DNA from: CAYOOT01 sp964405665
Lineage (GTDB): Bacteria; Bdellovibrionota_C; UBA2361; SZUA-149; CAZDWZ01
Reading direction: 5' to 3'
Assembly: GCA_964405665.1 (NCBI GenBank)
Contig: CAYOOT010000007.1
Span: forward strand, 4,094-68,093
DNA: 64,000 nt
Below, one piece after another: positions 1 to 8,604 of this stretch (within the stretch, counting starts at the first letter, position 1; every line of letters begins with the position of its first letter). Under the pieces are notes generated by a model. It did not search any database. It saw only the letters and a program-made list of their open reading frames with translations, and was not told the DNA's origin. Both the position numbers and the translations under genes were made by a program.

Positions 1-319
1 CTTCAATTTTTGCGGTACCTTCAAGTAAGGCAAGATCCAGAGTTTTTTCCAATGCTTCTAAAGCAGATTTTACAGTCATGCCATGAAGGTCCAGCTTTTG
101 AATTTCTTTTGTTGGTTTTTTGATTGGTGTATCAACAGTTTTTCTTCTTTTAATGATACCTTTGCTCTCAGATTGTGCTTCATTAAATTGATTGGGATTT
201 AACCAAATTTTAATTGCGCCGGTGCCCACAAGATATTCACCCTTATTGTTTGGTCCTTCGACTATCAGGGCATATTTTTTTAACGGTGCGCAGTAAACTT
301 TGGTGCCAGGTTTAAACAT
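1..319 (-). CDS. Smr-domain protein, partial (runs off left edge)
   Basis: The minus strand reads from an ATG at 319 to the window edge with no stop, giving 106 residues. Residues 1-45 form a small basic, beta-rich module resembling the segment before the Smr domain of MutS2. The Smr hallmark LDLHGMT follows at about residues 76-82, then the predicted helix of the domain. The HGxG motif that normally comes later lies outside the window. Smr domains bind or nick nucleic acids; whether this is a stand-alone Smr protein or part of a larger one cannot be told here. The start codon overlaps the stop of the upstream peptidase gene by 8 bases, which suggests translational coupling. Confidence 0.75.
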   Translation of the reverse strand, partial: MFKPGTKVYCAPLKKYALIVEGPNNKGEYLVGTGAIKIWLNPNQFNEAQSESKGIIKRRKTVDTPIKKPTKEIQKLDLHGMTVKSALEALEKTLDLALLEGTAKIE

Positions 320-1286
320 CTGATTTTTTTTGCAGGATATGCTTAATCACGCCAGCACTATCAACGTATTTTTGAGGGTTAAGAAGTGAACCATGATGTC
401 TGATTTCATAATGTAAATGTGGTCCTGTAGAATTTCCACTGGTGCCAACTTGCCCGATTATTTGACCACGGCAAACTTTATCGGCTGATTTTACGGAGGT
501 TTTGGCCAAGTGTGCATAAAGTGTTTCAAAGCCACTATTGTGAATAATAATCACACAATTGCCGTAATCCCCATAATTCCCTGAAAAAATTACGACTCCA
601 TCGGCAGTGCTGGTAATCGGTGTATTTTTATCGGTAGAGATGTCAATGCCTTGATGAAACTGATATTTGTCGGAAAAAGGAGAATTTCTCCAACCGAAAT
701 CTGAGGTAAGCAAACCTGAAACGGGAGAGCCGATTGGTAGGGAATTCAATCTGCTCAATGTTAAATCCAGTTCATTAGTGAGAAGTGAAATTTTATTATT
801 TGGTTTTTTTGGTTCAGAATTAATTTGATTTTTGTTTTCCCAATCTCTGATGATTGGTGAGCTGGAAGAATTTCCACCACCCATTCCTTGTTTAAGAAAA
901 TAATTTGATTTTGATTTGATTTTTGATTTTTTTGGAGAATCTTCTTCGGACACAATCTCCGATCGATCAAGTTCGTTCAAAGCAGAATTTAAGGCATCAA
1001 CTTTTTTCTTAACTTGACTTTCGTATTTTTTAAGCCGAGACAACTCATCATTCAAATTAACTGAAAAATCTTCTTTTTTCTCTAAGTCCAGCGTTGAAGT
1101 TAGATCACTTAGATTTTCTTCCAGTGGCAAATTGTTGATTTCTTCTTTGGCGATGGTTTCAAGGCTTTGGCTAGAAACTAAATATCCAGAGATTAGAATA
1201 ATCAGGATATAGCAAATAAACAAAATTTTGGTTTGAACTGGTAAAAGAAACAACTTATTTTTTTTAAAACGGCTTGAATTCAACAT
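312..1286 (-). CDS. M23 family (LytM-type) metallopeptidase with membrane anchor
   Basis: A 324-residue predicted peptidoglycan endopeptidase or septal LytM factor. Residues 21-38 are one hydrophobic segment with positive residues before it, so the protein is anchored with the rest in the periplasm. Residues 55-110 are charged and likely coiled coil. Residues 185-308 form the M23 domain. The zinc ligands are present: His211 and Asp215 (HQGID), and His292 in GPHLHYE; His259 lies in the YAHL motif. The active site therefore looks intact, unlike degenerate activators such as EnvC. The gene is the first of a minus-strand pair with the Smr gene. A weakly conserved Ser/Gly-rich linker lies near residues 134-144. 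Confidence 0.88.
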   Translation of the reverse strand: MLNSSRFKKNKLFLLPVQTKILFICYILIILISGYLVSSQSLETIAKEEINNLPLEENLSDLTSTLDLEKKEDFSVNLNDELSRLKKYESQVKKKVDALNSALNELDRSEIVSEEDSPKKSKIKSKSNYFLKQGMGGGNSSSSPIIRDWENKNQINSEPKKPNNKISLLTNELDLTLSRLNSLPIGSPVSGLLTSDFGWRNSPFSDKYQFHQGIDISTDKNTPITSTADGVVIFSGNYGDYGNCVIIIHNSGFETLYAHLAKTSVKSADKVCRGQIIGQVGTSGNSTGPHLHYEIRHHGSLLNPQKYVDSAGVIKHILQKKSDV

Positions 1287-1488
1287 AGAAAAACACTAAC
1301 AAAATTTATAAAATCAAGTCTGTATGATTAGGCACATTAGCTTGGAGACTAACAACCAGGGTGAGAAAAATCAAATTTAGTATCAATTATCACGGTAAAT
1401 CCTGCTTTTACTTAATATATTCGATTACTTAAAAATATTAATTAGTTGCCTATTTTTCGCAGATTATATCTGCCTGCTAAAAAATTAA

Positions 1489-1517
1489 ATATTATTAAGC
1501 AGCTTGCTTAATAATAT
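1489..1517. repeat. Perfect AT-rich hairpin in the divergent intergenic region
   Basis: Two 13-base arms (1489-1501 and 1505-1517) are perfect reverse complements around a 3-base loop. The hairpin lies 37 bases before the 1126-residue gene and 200 bases from the peptidase start. No T-run follows on either strand, so a Rho-independent terminator is unlikely. It could act in the 5' leader of the plus-strand gene. No other feature was found in 1287-1551. Confidence 0.6.
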
Positions 1518-1554
1518 AGAGCATAACATTTGAAGAGTTTTTTAATTATGCTTG

Positions 1555-4500
1555 ATGCAAATAGAGAAGCCTAAATCTCAGCCCAAGAATATTACATTGA
1601 AACCTCAGGATCAGGATGAGGTCAGGGGAAAAGTTGTGCCTTCTTCTGAAATAAATTTAAACGAATCTTTAGAAAAACTAAAAATAGACAATACCTCAGC
1701 GGGGGAGAAAGGAGGTCAAAGATTACAAAGAACTAAACAGCTTCGAGAAAGTACAAATGAGCAAATGTTGACAGTCGCTGCCGCAGCAGAAAGATTGCAT
1801 ATTAGGCTTGTTGAGAAGTGGGAATGGTCCAATGATGAAGTGTTTAAAGTTTTATCCAGTCTGAATCCTCAAGAGAGAAAATTGCTTCGAGAGTTTTATC
1901 AAATAAAATATAAAAACTCTTTAGACTCTGATGCAGAAAAAGACTTAGGAAAAGGAGAGGAATTAGAAAGATTTAAAACTTTCTTTTCTGAATCTTTGAA
2001 TGTAAAAGCTAATCCAGAAAATAGAACTGAATTTTTAAAAAGCTTAGAAATTGCAAATAAAGTTTCCCCAAACATTTCCAATCAAGAAGCCCTGAATCAG
2101 GCAACAGCAATTTATCAAGCTCTCAGAAAAAATACTCTTTTAGTTGATCTTACTGAAATTCAACAATGCTCTGATAAAATTCATTCCTTAGTAACTGCTA
2201 CAACTATTAAAGATAAATCGGCTAAAGCTTCAACAGAAGTTATTTCATTGCTGAAAAGAATTCAGTATTCTGCAAAAATTAGAAAAGAGGAAAACGATCA
2301 ACTTACTGATACATTAGCAGCAACTAGTTCCTGTTTGGTGGTAACGGGGATTGCTTTTGCTGGAGCGGCATTTACTGGAGGTCAATCTTTATGGTTACTG
2401 GGAGCATTATCTGCGACCGGCAGTTTTGTTTCTACTGTTTCCATTAAGTCCTTTCTAAAAGGAGAAAGCTACGAATTATTTGGCCAGGAAATGAAAAAAG
2501 ATTTAGCTTTTTCGGCAATAGAAGGAGTAATGCTGCCAGCTGGCGGGGCTTTGAGTGTTGGATTTGTGGGAAGATTACTTGCCCAAAATGGATATCTTAC
2601 TCAAGGGATCAAACTTTCTTCCAAAACTGTTTTTGAAACTTTGAGCAAAGCACCTTTAAAATACCATCTTCTGCAAAATCTTGTGGAAGCTGGAAGTGGA
2701 GAATTCCTCACAGGATTTTCACAGCAAGGAGCAGCAGAGTATTATTTCTTTTGGAGTAAAGAAAAAACAGCAACCGAAGCCTTTGCTAATATGACAAGTG
2801 CCGGTGCTAATCGGGCTCTGACCGCTTCCGTTTTTACTCTAGGCTTGAATTCTTTTTTAGGTCTGGGAAGTTTTCTTAAATCCAGAAAACCTCAGTTGCT
2901 CATACCCCAAATTAATACTTCCACATCTTCTCTAGGAACTACCGTTGAACTTTCTTTGCGAAAAGCCAATGAAGCTTATCGAGTGGATGGCATTTTGAAG
3001 AAATTGGGCTTTGCAGATGGATTAACAGTATTGCCCAAAGTTTCTTTGGAAAATTTGAGGTTTGCTTTGCTTTCCAAGATCTCAGAACTTTCCACTCCTA
3101 AAAGCGCATTTTTTGGTTTTTTTCAAAATGAGAGCAGTAAACTTTTAAATGGCTATAATTTTTTATTACGAAATCTCAAATTTGCTCACTCCTCGGAAAT
3201 TACTGAGAATTGCAGATTACTTGGTCTTTCGGAAATCGGTAATTTTTCCACTCATCATCCGACAAATATTTATCGGCGAGCTCAAGAAAAAATAAAAGAA
3301 GTTGTAAAAAATAATCGAGGAAATAAGACGCTCGTGCTTGAGGGAACAGCAAAAATCAATGAAGCAGCAGCTTTTCTTGTGCAGAGAGTTTTATTGCCTC
3401 ATTCAACAAGGACTGGAATCTCTTTTGGATTAGGCACAAAATCTTGCTGGACTTTTAGTAATATTAAACAGAGAGAATTAACAACAGCTAACTATCAAAC
3501 AGTTAAAGAAAATTACGAACAAGCGTGTAAAATTTTAAACTTTTGGCCTAATTCCAAAAATATTCTTCCAAATCTCAATGACCGAATGAAGAATGAAGTG
3601 ATCAAACGTGAGGCCCAAATTGAAAAATTATTTCAAGCATTCAATGGTCATTTACCACTCGAAATAGGAAAATTACAGAAAGAAATTCAAAGCTTAATTA
3701 GTGCGAGGAACTATTTGTTAGCAATTACACAACATCAACAAACTAACTTACAGTATGGGTTTGGCAGAAAAGTTAAAGAGCTAATTATTTTTGTTGCTCG
3801 ACCACTAACTCAAACAGTAAATTTATCGCTGCATTATATTAAATACGTTGTTTGGGCCATACCTCCAGGAACATTCAATTTTCTTAAAAGCACAGGGAGA
3901 ATTGCAGAAAAGTATTTTCCTCCAATCTTACCTATTCGAACATTCCTGCAAAAATATATTTTCAATCTCATTCCCCCAATAATCAGATGGTCAAAACTTC
4001 AAGTTCGAGATTTCGTATTTGGTGATAAAACTAGAAATTTTTACCAACTTAAAAGTAGAATCAATAAGAGGGAAGAAAGTTTGCCAGTACTTCCGCCCTG
4101 GTCGGAATGTGCTGATTTTGACCCAGTCATTAAAAATGTTTTTAATGTTCCGAGAATTTTAGAAAAAAATTCTTTATTCGGAATTTCTCCTTATTATAGG
4201 GATCGTTTTGTTGATTATGGACAATACTTTCTACGTTCCGCAGTTTGGTTGTTAGTAGTACCATTTATCGCTAATAAAACTAAAGAAGAATTTAAACGGA
4301 TCAAAACTAGAGATTATCGGGAAATTTTAAAAGAACTGGAAAATGATTTTCGTTCTGGTAATTGGCGTCTTGATTTTGAAAGATATCTGGTCTCATTTGA
4401 TTGGAGTAAAAGAATTACAAAAAGATTTGCTTTTCTGGGAGATCGAATAGAAAGAAATGCCCGCAATATTGCTTTTCAAAGAAAAGGTGTAGAGTTAGTA

Positions 4501-4935
4501 GAGAAAAAACTCCGGGGAGAATTTGCCAATAAGCAAGAAGAAAAACAAAAAATGGCAGAGATAGAGGCTTTTAATCTATTTATAGTTTACGAGAACTTAG
4601 AAAAACTTTATCAATTTGTGTCTGGTGATAACTCCAGCCTTCAAGATGATGGGAAAATAGACTATCTTAAAAAATATGTTCTTTGGGAACCAAGAACGGC
4701 AGAATTTTATGAAAGAATAATTTCGGAAAAATTTCCTGATCTCAAAAAAGAATTTGAAAAATTGCTTGAAAACCAAGGAGTAGCTAATAACGATGGTTTT
4801 TCTAAATTGGAAAAACGGGAAAATGAGCTTACGAGATTTGAAGGAAAAGTAGAAAAAAAGATAGATAAAACTAACAAAAAAGAAGTTGGTACTTTGTTGC
4901 CAAAACCTATTCCGCCACCAAAAACTGTTAACTAA
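1555..4935 (+). CDS. Large protein of unknown function with Gly/Ala-rich hydrophobic segments
   Basis: An 1126-residue protein not recognised. The start is taken as the ATG at 1555; a TTG directly before it is in frame, and neither has a good Shine-Dalgarno. Residues 1-70 are polar and Lys/Glu/Gln-rich. About residues 253-300 are strongly hydrophobic and Gly/Ala-rich, with further hydrophobic stretches near 320-345, 422-441, 743-780 and 891-912. There is no N-terminal signal peptide. The remainder is mostly helical and charged, ending in a Lys/Glu-rich tail and a Pro-rich end (PKPIPPPK). The Gly/Ala-rich hydrophobic core is the kind of segment seen in pore-forming or secreted effector proteins, but no catalytic motif supports that. 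The gene stands alone and converges on recN, 4 bases apart. Confidence 0.8.
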   Translation: MQIEKPKSQPKNITLKPQDQDEVRGKVVPSSEINLNESLEKLKIDNTSAGEKGGQRLQRTKQLRESTNEQMLTVAAAAERLHIRLVEKWEWSNDEVFKVLSSLNPQERKLLREFYQIKYKNSLDSDAEKDLGKGEELERFKTFFSESLNVKANPENRTEFLKSLEIANKVSPNISNQEALNQATAIYQALRKNTLLVDLTEIQQCSDKIHSLVTATTIKDKSAKASTEVISLLKRIQYSAKIRKEENDQLTDTLAATSSCLVVTGIAFAGAAFTGGQSLWLLGALSATGSFVSTVSIKSFLKGESYELFGQEMKKDLAFSAIEGVMLPAGGALSVGFVGRLLAQNGYLTQGIKLSSKTVFETLSKAPLKYHLLQNLVEAGSGEFLTGFSQQGAAEYYFFWSKEKTATEAFANMTSAGANRALTASVFTLGLNSFLGLGSFLKSRKPQLLIPQINTSTSSLGTTVELSLRKANEAYRVDGILKKLGFADGLTVLPKVSLENLRFALLSKISELSTPKSAFFGFFQNESSKLLNGYNFLLRNLKFAHSSEITENCRLLGLSEIGNFSTHHPTNIYRRAQEKIKEVVKNNRGNKTLVLEGTAKINEAAAFLVQRVLLPHSTRTGISFGLGTKSCWTFSNIKQRELTTANYQTVKENYEQACKILNFWPNSKNILPNLNDRMKNEVIKREAQIEKLFQAFNGHLPLEIGKLQKEIQSLISARNYLLAITQHQQTNLQYGFGRKVKELIIFVARPLTQTVNLSLHYIKYVVWAIPPGTFNFLKSTGRIAEKYFPPILPIRTFLQKYIFNLIPPIIRWSKLQVRDFVFGDKTRNFYQLKSRINKREESLPVLPPWSECADFDPVIKNVFNVPRILEKNSLFGISPYYRDRFVDYGQYFLRSAVWLLVVPFIANKTKEEFKRIKTRDYREILKELENDFRSGNWRLDFERYLVSFDWSKRITKRFAFLGDRIERNARNIAFQRKGVELVEKKLRGEFANKQEEKQKMAEIEAFNLFIVYENLEKLYQFVSGDNSSLQDDGKIDYLKKYVLWEPRTAEFYERIISEKFPDLKKEFEKLLENQGVANNDGFSKLEKRENELTRFEGKVEKKIDKTNKKEVGTLLPKPIPPPKTVN

Positions 4936-4939
4936 TCAA

Positions 4940-6604
4940 CTATTTTTTACTGGAAAGTAATTCCTTAGCGGATAATTCAAAATGTTTACTCACTTCTTTT
5001 CCGGCAAGCATTCCTGCTAAGTGTTTTACTTGCTCGTCTGGGGTCATTAATTTAACTTTAGTGTGCGCTCTGTTTCCCGATAAAACTTTTAATATTTCAA
5101 AATGATTGTCGGCAAAAGCGGCAACTTGCGGAGAGTGGGTGACTAAGATAACTTGTGTTTTTTTGGAAACTTTAAAGAGCTTTTCTCCGACAATTTGTGC
5201 TACGGCACCGCTGATGCCGCTATCGACTTCATCAAAAATCTGTGTTCCGGCGGCGAGTCTTTCGTTTAAGATGGTTTTTAAAACAAGTAGAATTCGGGAA
5301 AGTTCTCCGCCGGAAGCAACTTTTCCTAAAGGCCGGGGTGGTTCTCCGGGGTTGGCGCTAATTAAGAATTCAACTTCATCGGCACCAAGAGCAGAGGAGG
5401 AAGCAGGTTTAATATCAACTACAAATTCTACTTGCTTCATGTTCAGTGTTTGGAGATTGGTTTTAATCTGCTTGGCTAAATCAATACCCAGTTTTGTTCT
5501 TGCTTTAGTGAGTTGCGCTTCATCTTTTCTGAGGATTTGTTCTGCCTCTGTCAATTGCTTTTCTAAAGTATTTAGATCAAGCCCGGAGGTATCCAGTTCG
5601 GCCAGCTCTTTTTTAATTTTTTCAAAGTAGCTAATTAGTTCAGCTTCTTTTTTATTATATTTTCTTTCCAGTCGGGCAATTTCGGCGATGCGTTCACGGA
5701 GCAGCTCCAAACGTTCCGGTTCGGCAATTAATGAAGAGCCATAGTCTTGCAGTTGAATTTTTGCTTCTTCAATTTGCACTTTGGCTGATTCTACTAATTG
5801 TAAAATCTCAGTAATTTTAGGATCAAGCTTGGTTGCTTGTCGGAGAATTGTTTCCATGGTTCCCAGATGTGTTTCCAGGGAAGTATCTTCACCATCAATT
5901 ATTTCCAGACAAAGATTTAATTGCTTGCTGATATTTTCCAGATTAGAGAGCTTATGTTGTTCTTGTTCGAATTCTGCTCTGCCGCCAGGACGAAGGCCTG
6001 CTTTATTTAGTTCTTGATATTCAGTTTTGATTTTTTCTAGATAAAAATCCTGCTGTTCTTTGCTTTTTTGCAAGGAATCGATTTTTCTTTTAATGGAAAT
6101 ATAATTTTCATAACTTTTAGCTACTGCGTCTTTTAGTTCTTGTTTAATTCCGAAATTATCCAAAAGTTGTAAATGCTCTGCCGAATCCAGAAGAGTTTGT
6201 TGCTGATGCTGGCCGGTAATATCAAGAAGATAGGGAGCAATTAATTGTAAGAGACTTGCTGTAACCAATCGGCCATTAATGTAAATTTTACTTTTCCCAC
6301 TTTGATCGATTGTTCTTTTAATTAAAATTTCTTCTTCCAAAAGGATTTCATTTATTTCATCATTGGGAGTTGCTTCGAAATGTTTATGAGTTTTTCTGTA
6401 AAAAATTCCTTCCACAACGCAAGTGTTAGCACCGGAGCGAATTAAATCAGAGGAAGTTCTTTTTCCGGTTAAAAGATCCATTGATTTGAGAATGATTGAT
6501 TTACCTGCTCCTGTCTCGCCAGTTAGAATATTTAAGCCGGGACCAAACTCAATTTCTAGATCTTCTACGGTTGCTAAATTTTGGATTCTTAAGATTGCTA
6601 ACAT
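4940..6604 (-). CDS. recN: DNA repair protein RecN
   Basis: A 554-residue SMC-like ATPase acting in recombinational repair of double-strand breaks. The Walker A motif GETGAGKS is at residues 29-36. A long central helical region (about 160-370) forms the coiled coil. The signature ASGGELSRI is near residue 430, Walker B in FDEVDSGISG is near 460, and the H-loop VTHSPQVAA follows. Length and order match the family. It is the last gene of the nuoA-lipoprotein-nadK-recN series; nadK and recN are also neighbours in many other bacteria. The 88-base gap before it carries a copy of the nadK tail. No LexA-type operator was recognised. Confidence 0.97.
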   Translation of the reverse strand: MLAILRIQNLATVEDLEIEFGPGLNILTGETGAGKSIILKSMDLLTGKRTSSDLIRSGANTCVVEGIFYRKTHKHFEATPNDEINEILLEEEILIKRTIDQSGKSKIYINGRLVTASLLQLIAPYLLDITGQHQQQTLLDSAEHLQLLDNFGIKQELKDAVAKSYENYISIKRKIDSLQKSKEQQDFYLEKIKTEYQELNKAGLRPGGRAEFEQEQHKLSNLENISKQLNLCLEIIDGEDTSLETHLGTMETILRQATKLDPKITEILQLVESAKVQIEEAKIQLQDYGSSLIAEPERLELLRERIAEIARLERKYNKKEAELISYFEKIKKELAELDTSGLDLNTLEKQLTEAEQILRKDEAQLTKARTKLGIDLAKQIKTNLQTLNMKQVEFVVDIKPASSSALGADEVEFLISANPGEPPRPLGKVASGGELSRILLVLKTILNERLAAGTQIFDEVDSGISGAVAQIVGEKLFKVSKKTQVILVTHSPQVAAFADNHFEILKVLSGNRAHTKVKLMTPDEQVKHLAGMLAGKEVSKHFELSAKELLSSKK

Positions 6605-6625
6605 AACAACAAATTTTTAGGGTTT

Positions 6626-6670
6626 TTACTGATTGGCCCACTTTAGCTTAATTCCAAAAATTTGAAAATA
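6626..6670 (-). repeat. Duplicated 3' end of nadK
   Basis: Read on the minus strand, this 45-base stretch encodes YFQIFGIKLKWANQ followed by TAA. The real end of NadK is YFQILATKLKWANQ plus TAA at 6693-6737. By hand alignment 36 of 45 bases and 11 of 14 residues match. It lies downstream of the nadK stop, offset 67 bases, and is not part of a longer open frame. It looks like a decayed partial tandem duplication or a recombination scar. Confidence 0.75.
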
Positions 6671-6692
6671 AAAGTTGGGTATAATTTTTAGG

Positions 6693-7577
6693 TTATTGAT
6701 TGGCCCACTTCAGTTTCGTTGCGAGTATTTGAAAATAAGTGCGGACCGGAGATTTTACAAAATTTACATGATATTTTGAGGTGGTAACTTGGATTTGATC
6801 ATCGGGAGTTAGTTCCATACCCTCTTGTCCGTCGATAGTAAGAAATACCGGATTGATTTTTGCTTTGTTTTCAGGACTTAAACTTAATTCAATAACTGAG
6901 TTGCCCGGAAGGACCAAGGGTCTGCTTGTTAAAGAATGGGGACAAATTGGGGTAATTAATACGGCATTAACTTGTGGGTGCACAATAGAGCCACCGGCAG
7001 CAAGGGAATAGGCAGTAGAACCATTGGGCGTAGCAACGATTACTCCGTCGCCCCGAAGATTGGCGGCAAATTCTCCGTTAATTTTAATTTCTACAGAAAA
7101 AATCCGGGCCAGAGCTTCTTTGGTAATTACGACATCATTGATTGCGTAGTAAGTTTTTAACTTTTGTTTGTTCCTGATAACTTCGATTTGAAAGAGTTGT
7201 CTTTTTTCGATTTTAATTTTTTTTGCTAAAGTAAGATCCAGTACTTTGAAGATCTCTTTAGTGGTAATTTCTGTGAGAAAACCCAGAGTTCCCAGGTTAA
7301 CTCCGATGATGGTGGGAGAGATTTTTGAAGGATGTCGACAAGCGCTGATTAATGTGCCATCTCCACCGAGAACAATAAGAATATTGCATTTTTTTGTTAA
7401 ATCTTCACGCTTGAGAATTTTAGAAGAATCAATATTTACTAGCCCACTTGTTTCTTGATCAATTACGAATTCAATTCTTTTTTTTTGCAGATAAGCGATT
7501 AAACTTTTGGTTAAAGGTTTTGCTTTGGAATGATTTAATTTGGCAACGATACCAATTTTTAATTTATTATTGCTCAT
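6693..7577 (-). CDS. nadK: NAD kinase
   Basis: A 294-residue ATP-dependent NAD kinase that makes NADP. The GGDGT motif is at residues 71-75, the GVNLGTLGFLT segment follows, and the second conserved motif NGSTAYSLAAGG is near residues 184-195. Length is normal for the bacterial family. The start overlaps the end of the upstream lipoprotein gene by 11 bases. It shares an apparent operon with recN. NADP supply also links it loosely to the transhydrogenase SthA and NAD synthetase elsewhere in the window. A diverged copy of its last 14 codons lies just past its stop. Confidence 0.97.
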   Translation of the reverse strand: MSNNKLKIGIVAKLNHSKAKPLTKSLIAYLQKKRIEFVIDQETSGLVNIDSSKILKREDLTKKCNILIVLGGDGTLISACRHPSKISPTIIGVNLGTLGFLTEITTKEIFKVLDLTLAKKIKIEKRQLFQIEVIRNKQKLKTYYAINDVVITKEALARIFSVEIKINGEFAANLRGDGVIVATPNGSTAYSLAAGGSIVHPQVNAVLITPICPHSLTSRPLVLPGNSVIELSLSPENKAKINPVFLTIDGQEGMELTPDDQIQVTTSKYHVNFVKSPVRTYFQILATKLKWANQ

Positions 7578-7986
7578 TAAAATCTTTTCCAGCGATGATT
7601 GAGGTAATTCTTCCGGGCACTGAGGTCAGGGAATTGTAAGGTTGGAGCACGATTTCCTTGCTTTCTTCAGGAAGAGCAGAGCTAAAATAAAGTGGTTGAA
7701 ATCCTGCCAAGACCATGCCGGCATTCCCCAAAAGATAAAGAGCATAAGGAGGAAATATTACTGCAGTTCCAATATTAGTGATGCTTTGACCCAGGCCTTG
7801 GCCATAGAACCAATGATTAAGATATTGATCCAGTTTTTCTTGGTTATTATTTTGATCTTTAACTACAGCAGTAAGTTCTTTAAGATTAAGTTCGCTTAAT
7901 TGAGGATTAGTTTTTTCCATAGTTGCAGAGCAACTTAAAACGCATAAAATAAATGTCAGTTGAAAAAATTTCTTATAGCCAGTCAA
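7567..7986 (-). CDS. Small lipoprotein of unknown function
   Basis: A 139-residue protein with a lipoprotein signal: basic start, a hydrophobic stretch, and lipobox VLSC with the acceptor Cys at about residue 19. The mature part has a polar helix (about 30-60) and then a hydrophobic Gly-rich part (about 70-100, around FPPYALYLLGNAGMV), which may touch the membrane. No family was recognised. It is packed between nuoA (14-base overlap) and nadK (11-base overlap), so it is very likely co-translated with both. That context does not itself reveal a function. Confidence 0.75.
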   Translation of the reverse strand: MTGYKKFFQLTFILCVLSCSATMEKTNPQLSELNLKELTAVVKDQNNNQEKLDQYLNHWFYGQGLGQSITNIGTAVIFPPYALYLLGNAGMVLAGFQPLYFSSALPEESKEIVLQPYNSLTSVPGRITSIIAGKDFNEQ

Positions 7987-8329
7987 GAATTCCTCTTCTC
8001 CAGATATAGAGTAAGCCTACGGATAAAATCAGGACGAACGACAGCATCGCATAAAAACCTTGCCAACCTAAGTGATAAGCTTGAATTGCCCATGGATAAA
8101 GAAAGACAATTTCCAAATCAAACAAAATAAAAATCATGCCCACAAGATAAAACTTAACGCTAAATCTTTCCTCGGCACTTCCTGTGGCTAGTGTTCCGCA
8201 CTCAAAAGGTTCATCCTTTACTTTGCTTTCTCTTCTGGGGCCAATAAAGATTGAAAGCAAAAGCATCGTCACAACAAAACCGCCGGCAAGTATTGCCAGG
8301 ACTAAAATTGGGAAATAGGAATCAAACAT
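7973..8329 (-). CDS. nuoA: NADH-quinone oxidoreductase subunit A
   Basis: A 118-residue subunit of the membrane arm of respiratory complex I. Three transmembrane helices are visible at about 8-30, 62-82 and 90-110. The first loop has the conserved DEPFECG motif, and helix two carries the FDLE acidic pair typical of NuoA. A good Shine-Dalgarno (GGAGAA) lies 4 bases before the ATG. In most genomes nuoA heads the nuoA-N operon; here the next gene is a lipoprotein gene and no other nuo gene is in the window. The remaining subunits must be elsewhere. Confidence 0.95.
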   Translation of the reverse strand: MFDSYFPILVLAILAGGFVVTMLLLSIFIGPRRESKVKDEPFECGTLATGSAEERFSVKFYLVGMIFILFDLEIVFLYPWAIQAYHLGWQGFYAMLSFVLILSVGLLYIWRRGILDWL

Positions 8330-8402
8330 TATTTTCTCCGGTATTAATTATTTTCCTGAGGATAATATAATAGGGTTTATTTCTACAATAGGGGAAAATT
8401 AT

Positions 8403-8554
8403 GAGACTGTAAGCTAAACTGTGTAATTTCCAATATCCGTTCGGAGCGCGGACTAAAGGGCAAGGTGCCTTGCAAGTTCGCGCTCCGAACGTATTATGCT
8501 TTTAATTACATATACGGAAATTCTAATTAATTACACAGTATAATTTACTGTCTC
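8403..8554. repeat. MITE-like element with imperfect terminal inverted repeats and an inner palindrome
   Basis: Termini 8403-8428 and 8529-8554 are inverted repeats with 22 of 26 matching positions, beginning GAGAC and ending GTCTC. Inside, around 8439-8490, lies a member of the GGAGCGCGGAC palindrome family found at several other sites here. AATTAT occurs next to the left end and again 2 bases beyond the right end, a possible but inexact target duplication. It has no coding capacity and fills most of the nadE-nuoA gap. Confidence 0.55.
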
Positions 8555-8604
8555 GCAATTATATTCATAACCTATTATAATTGTTTATAAAAGTTAAAAC
8601 GAGC

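Noticed and set aside
5106..6017. Long antisense frames inside recN
   Set aside because: Shadow frames; recN has full motifs across the whole region.
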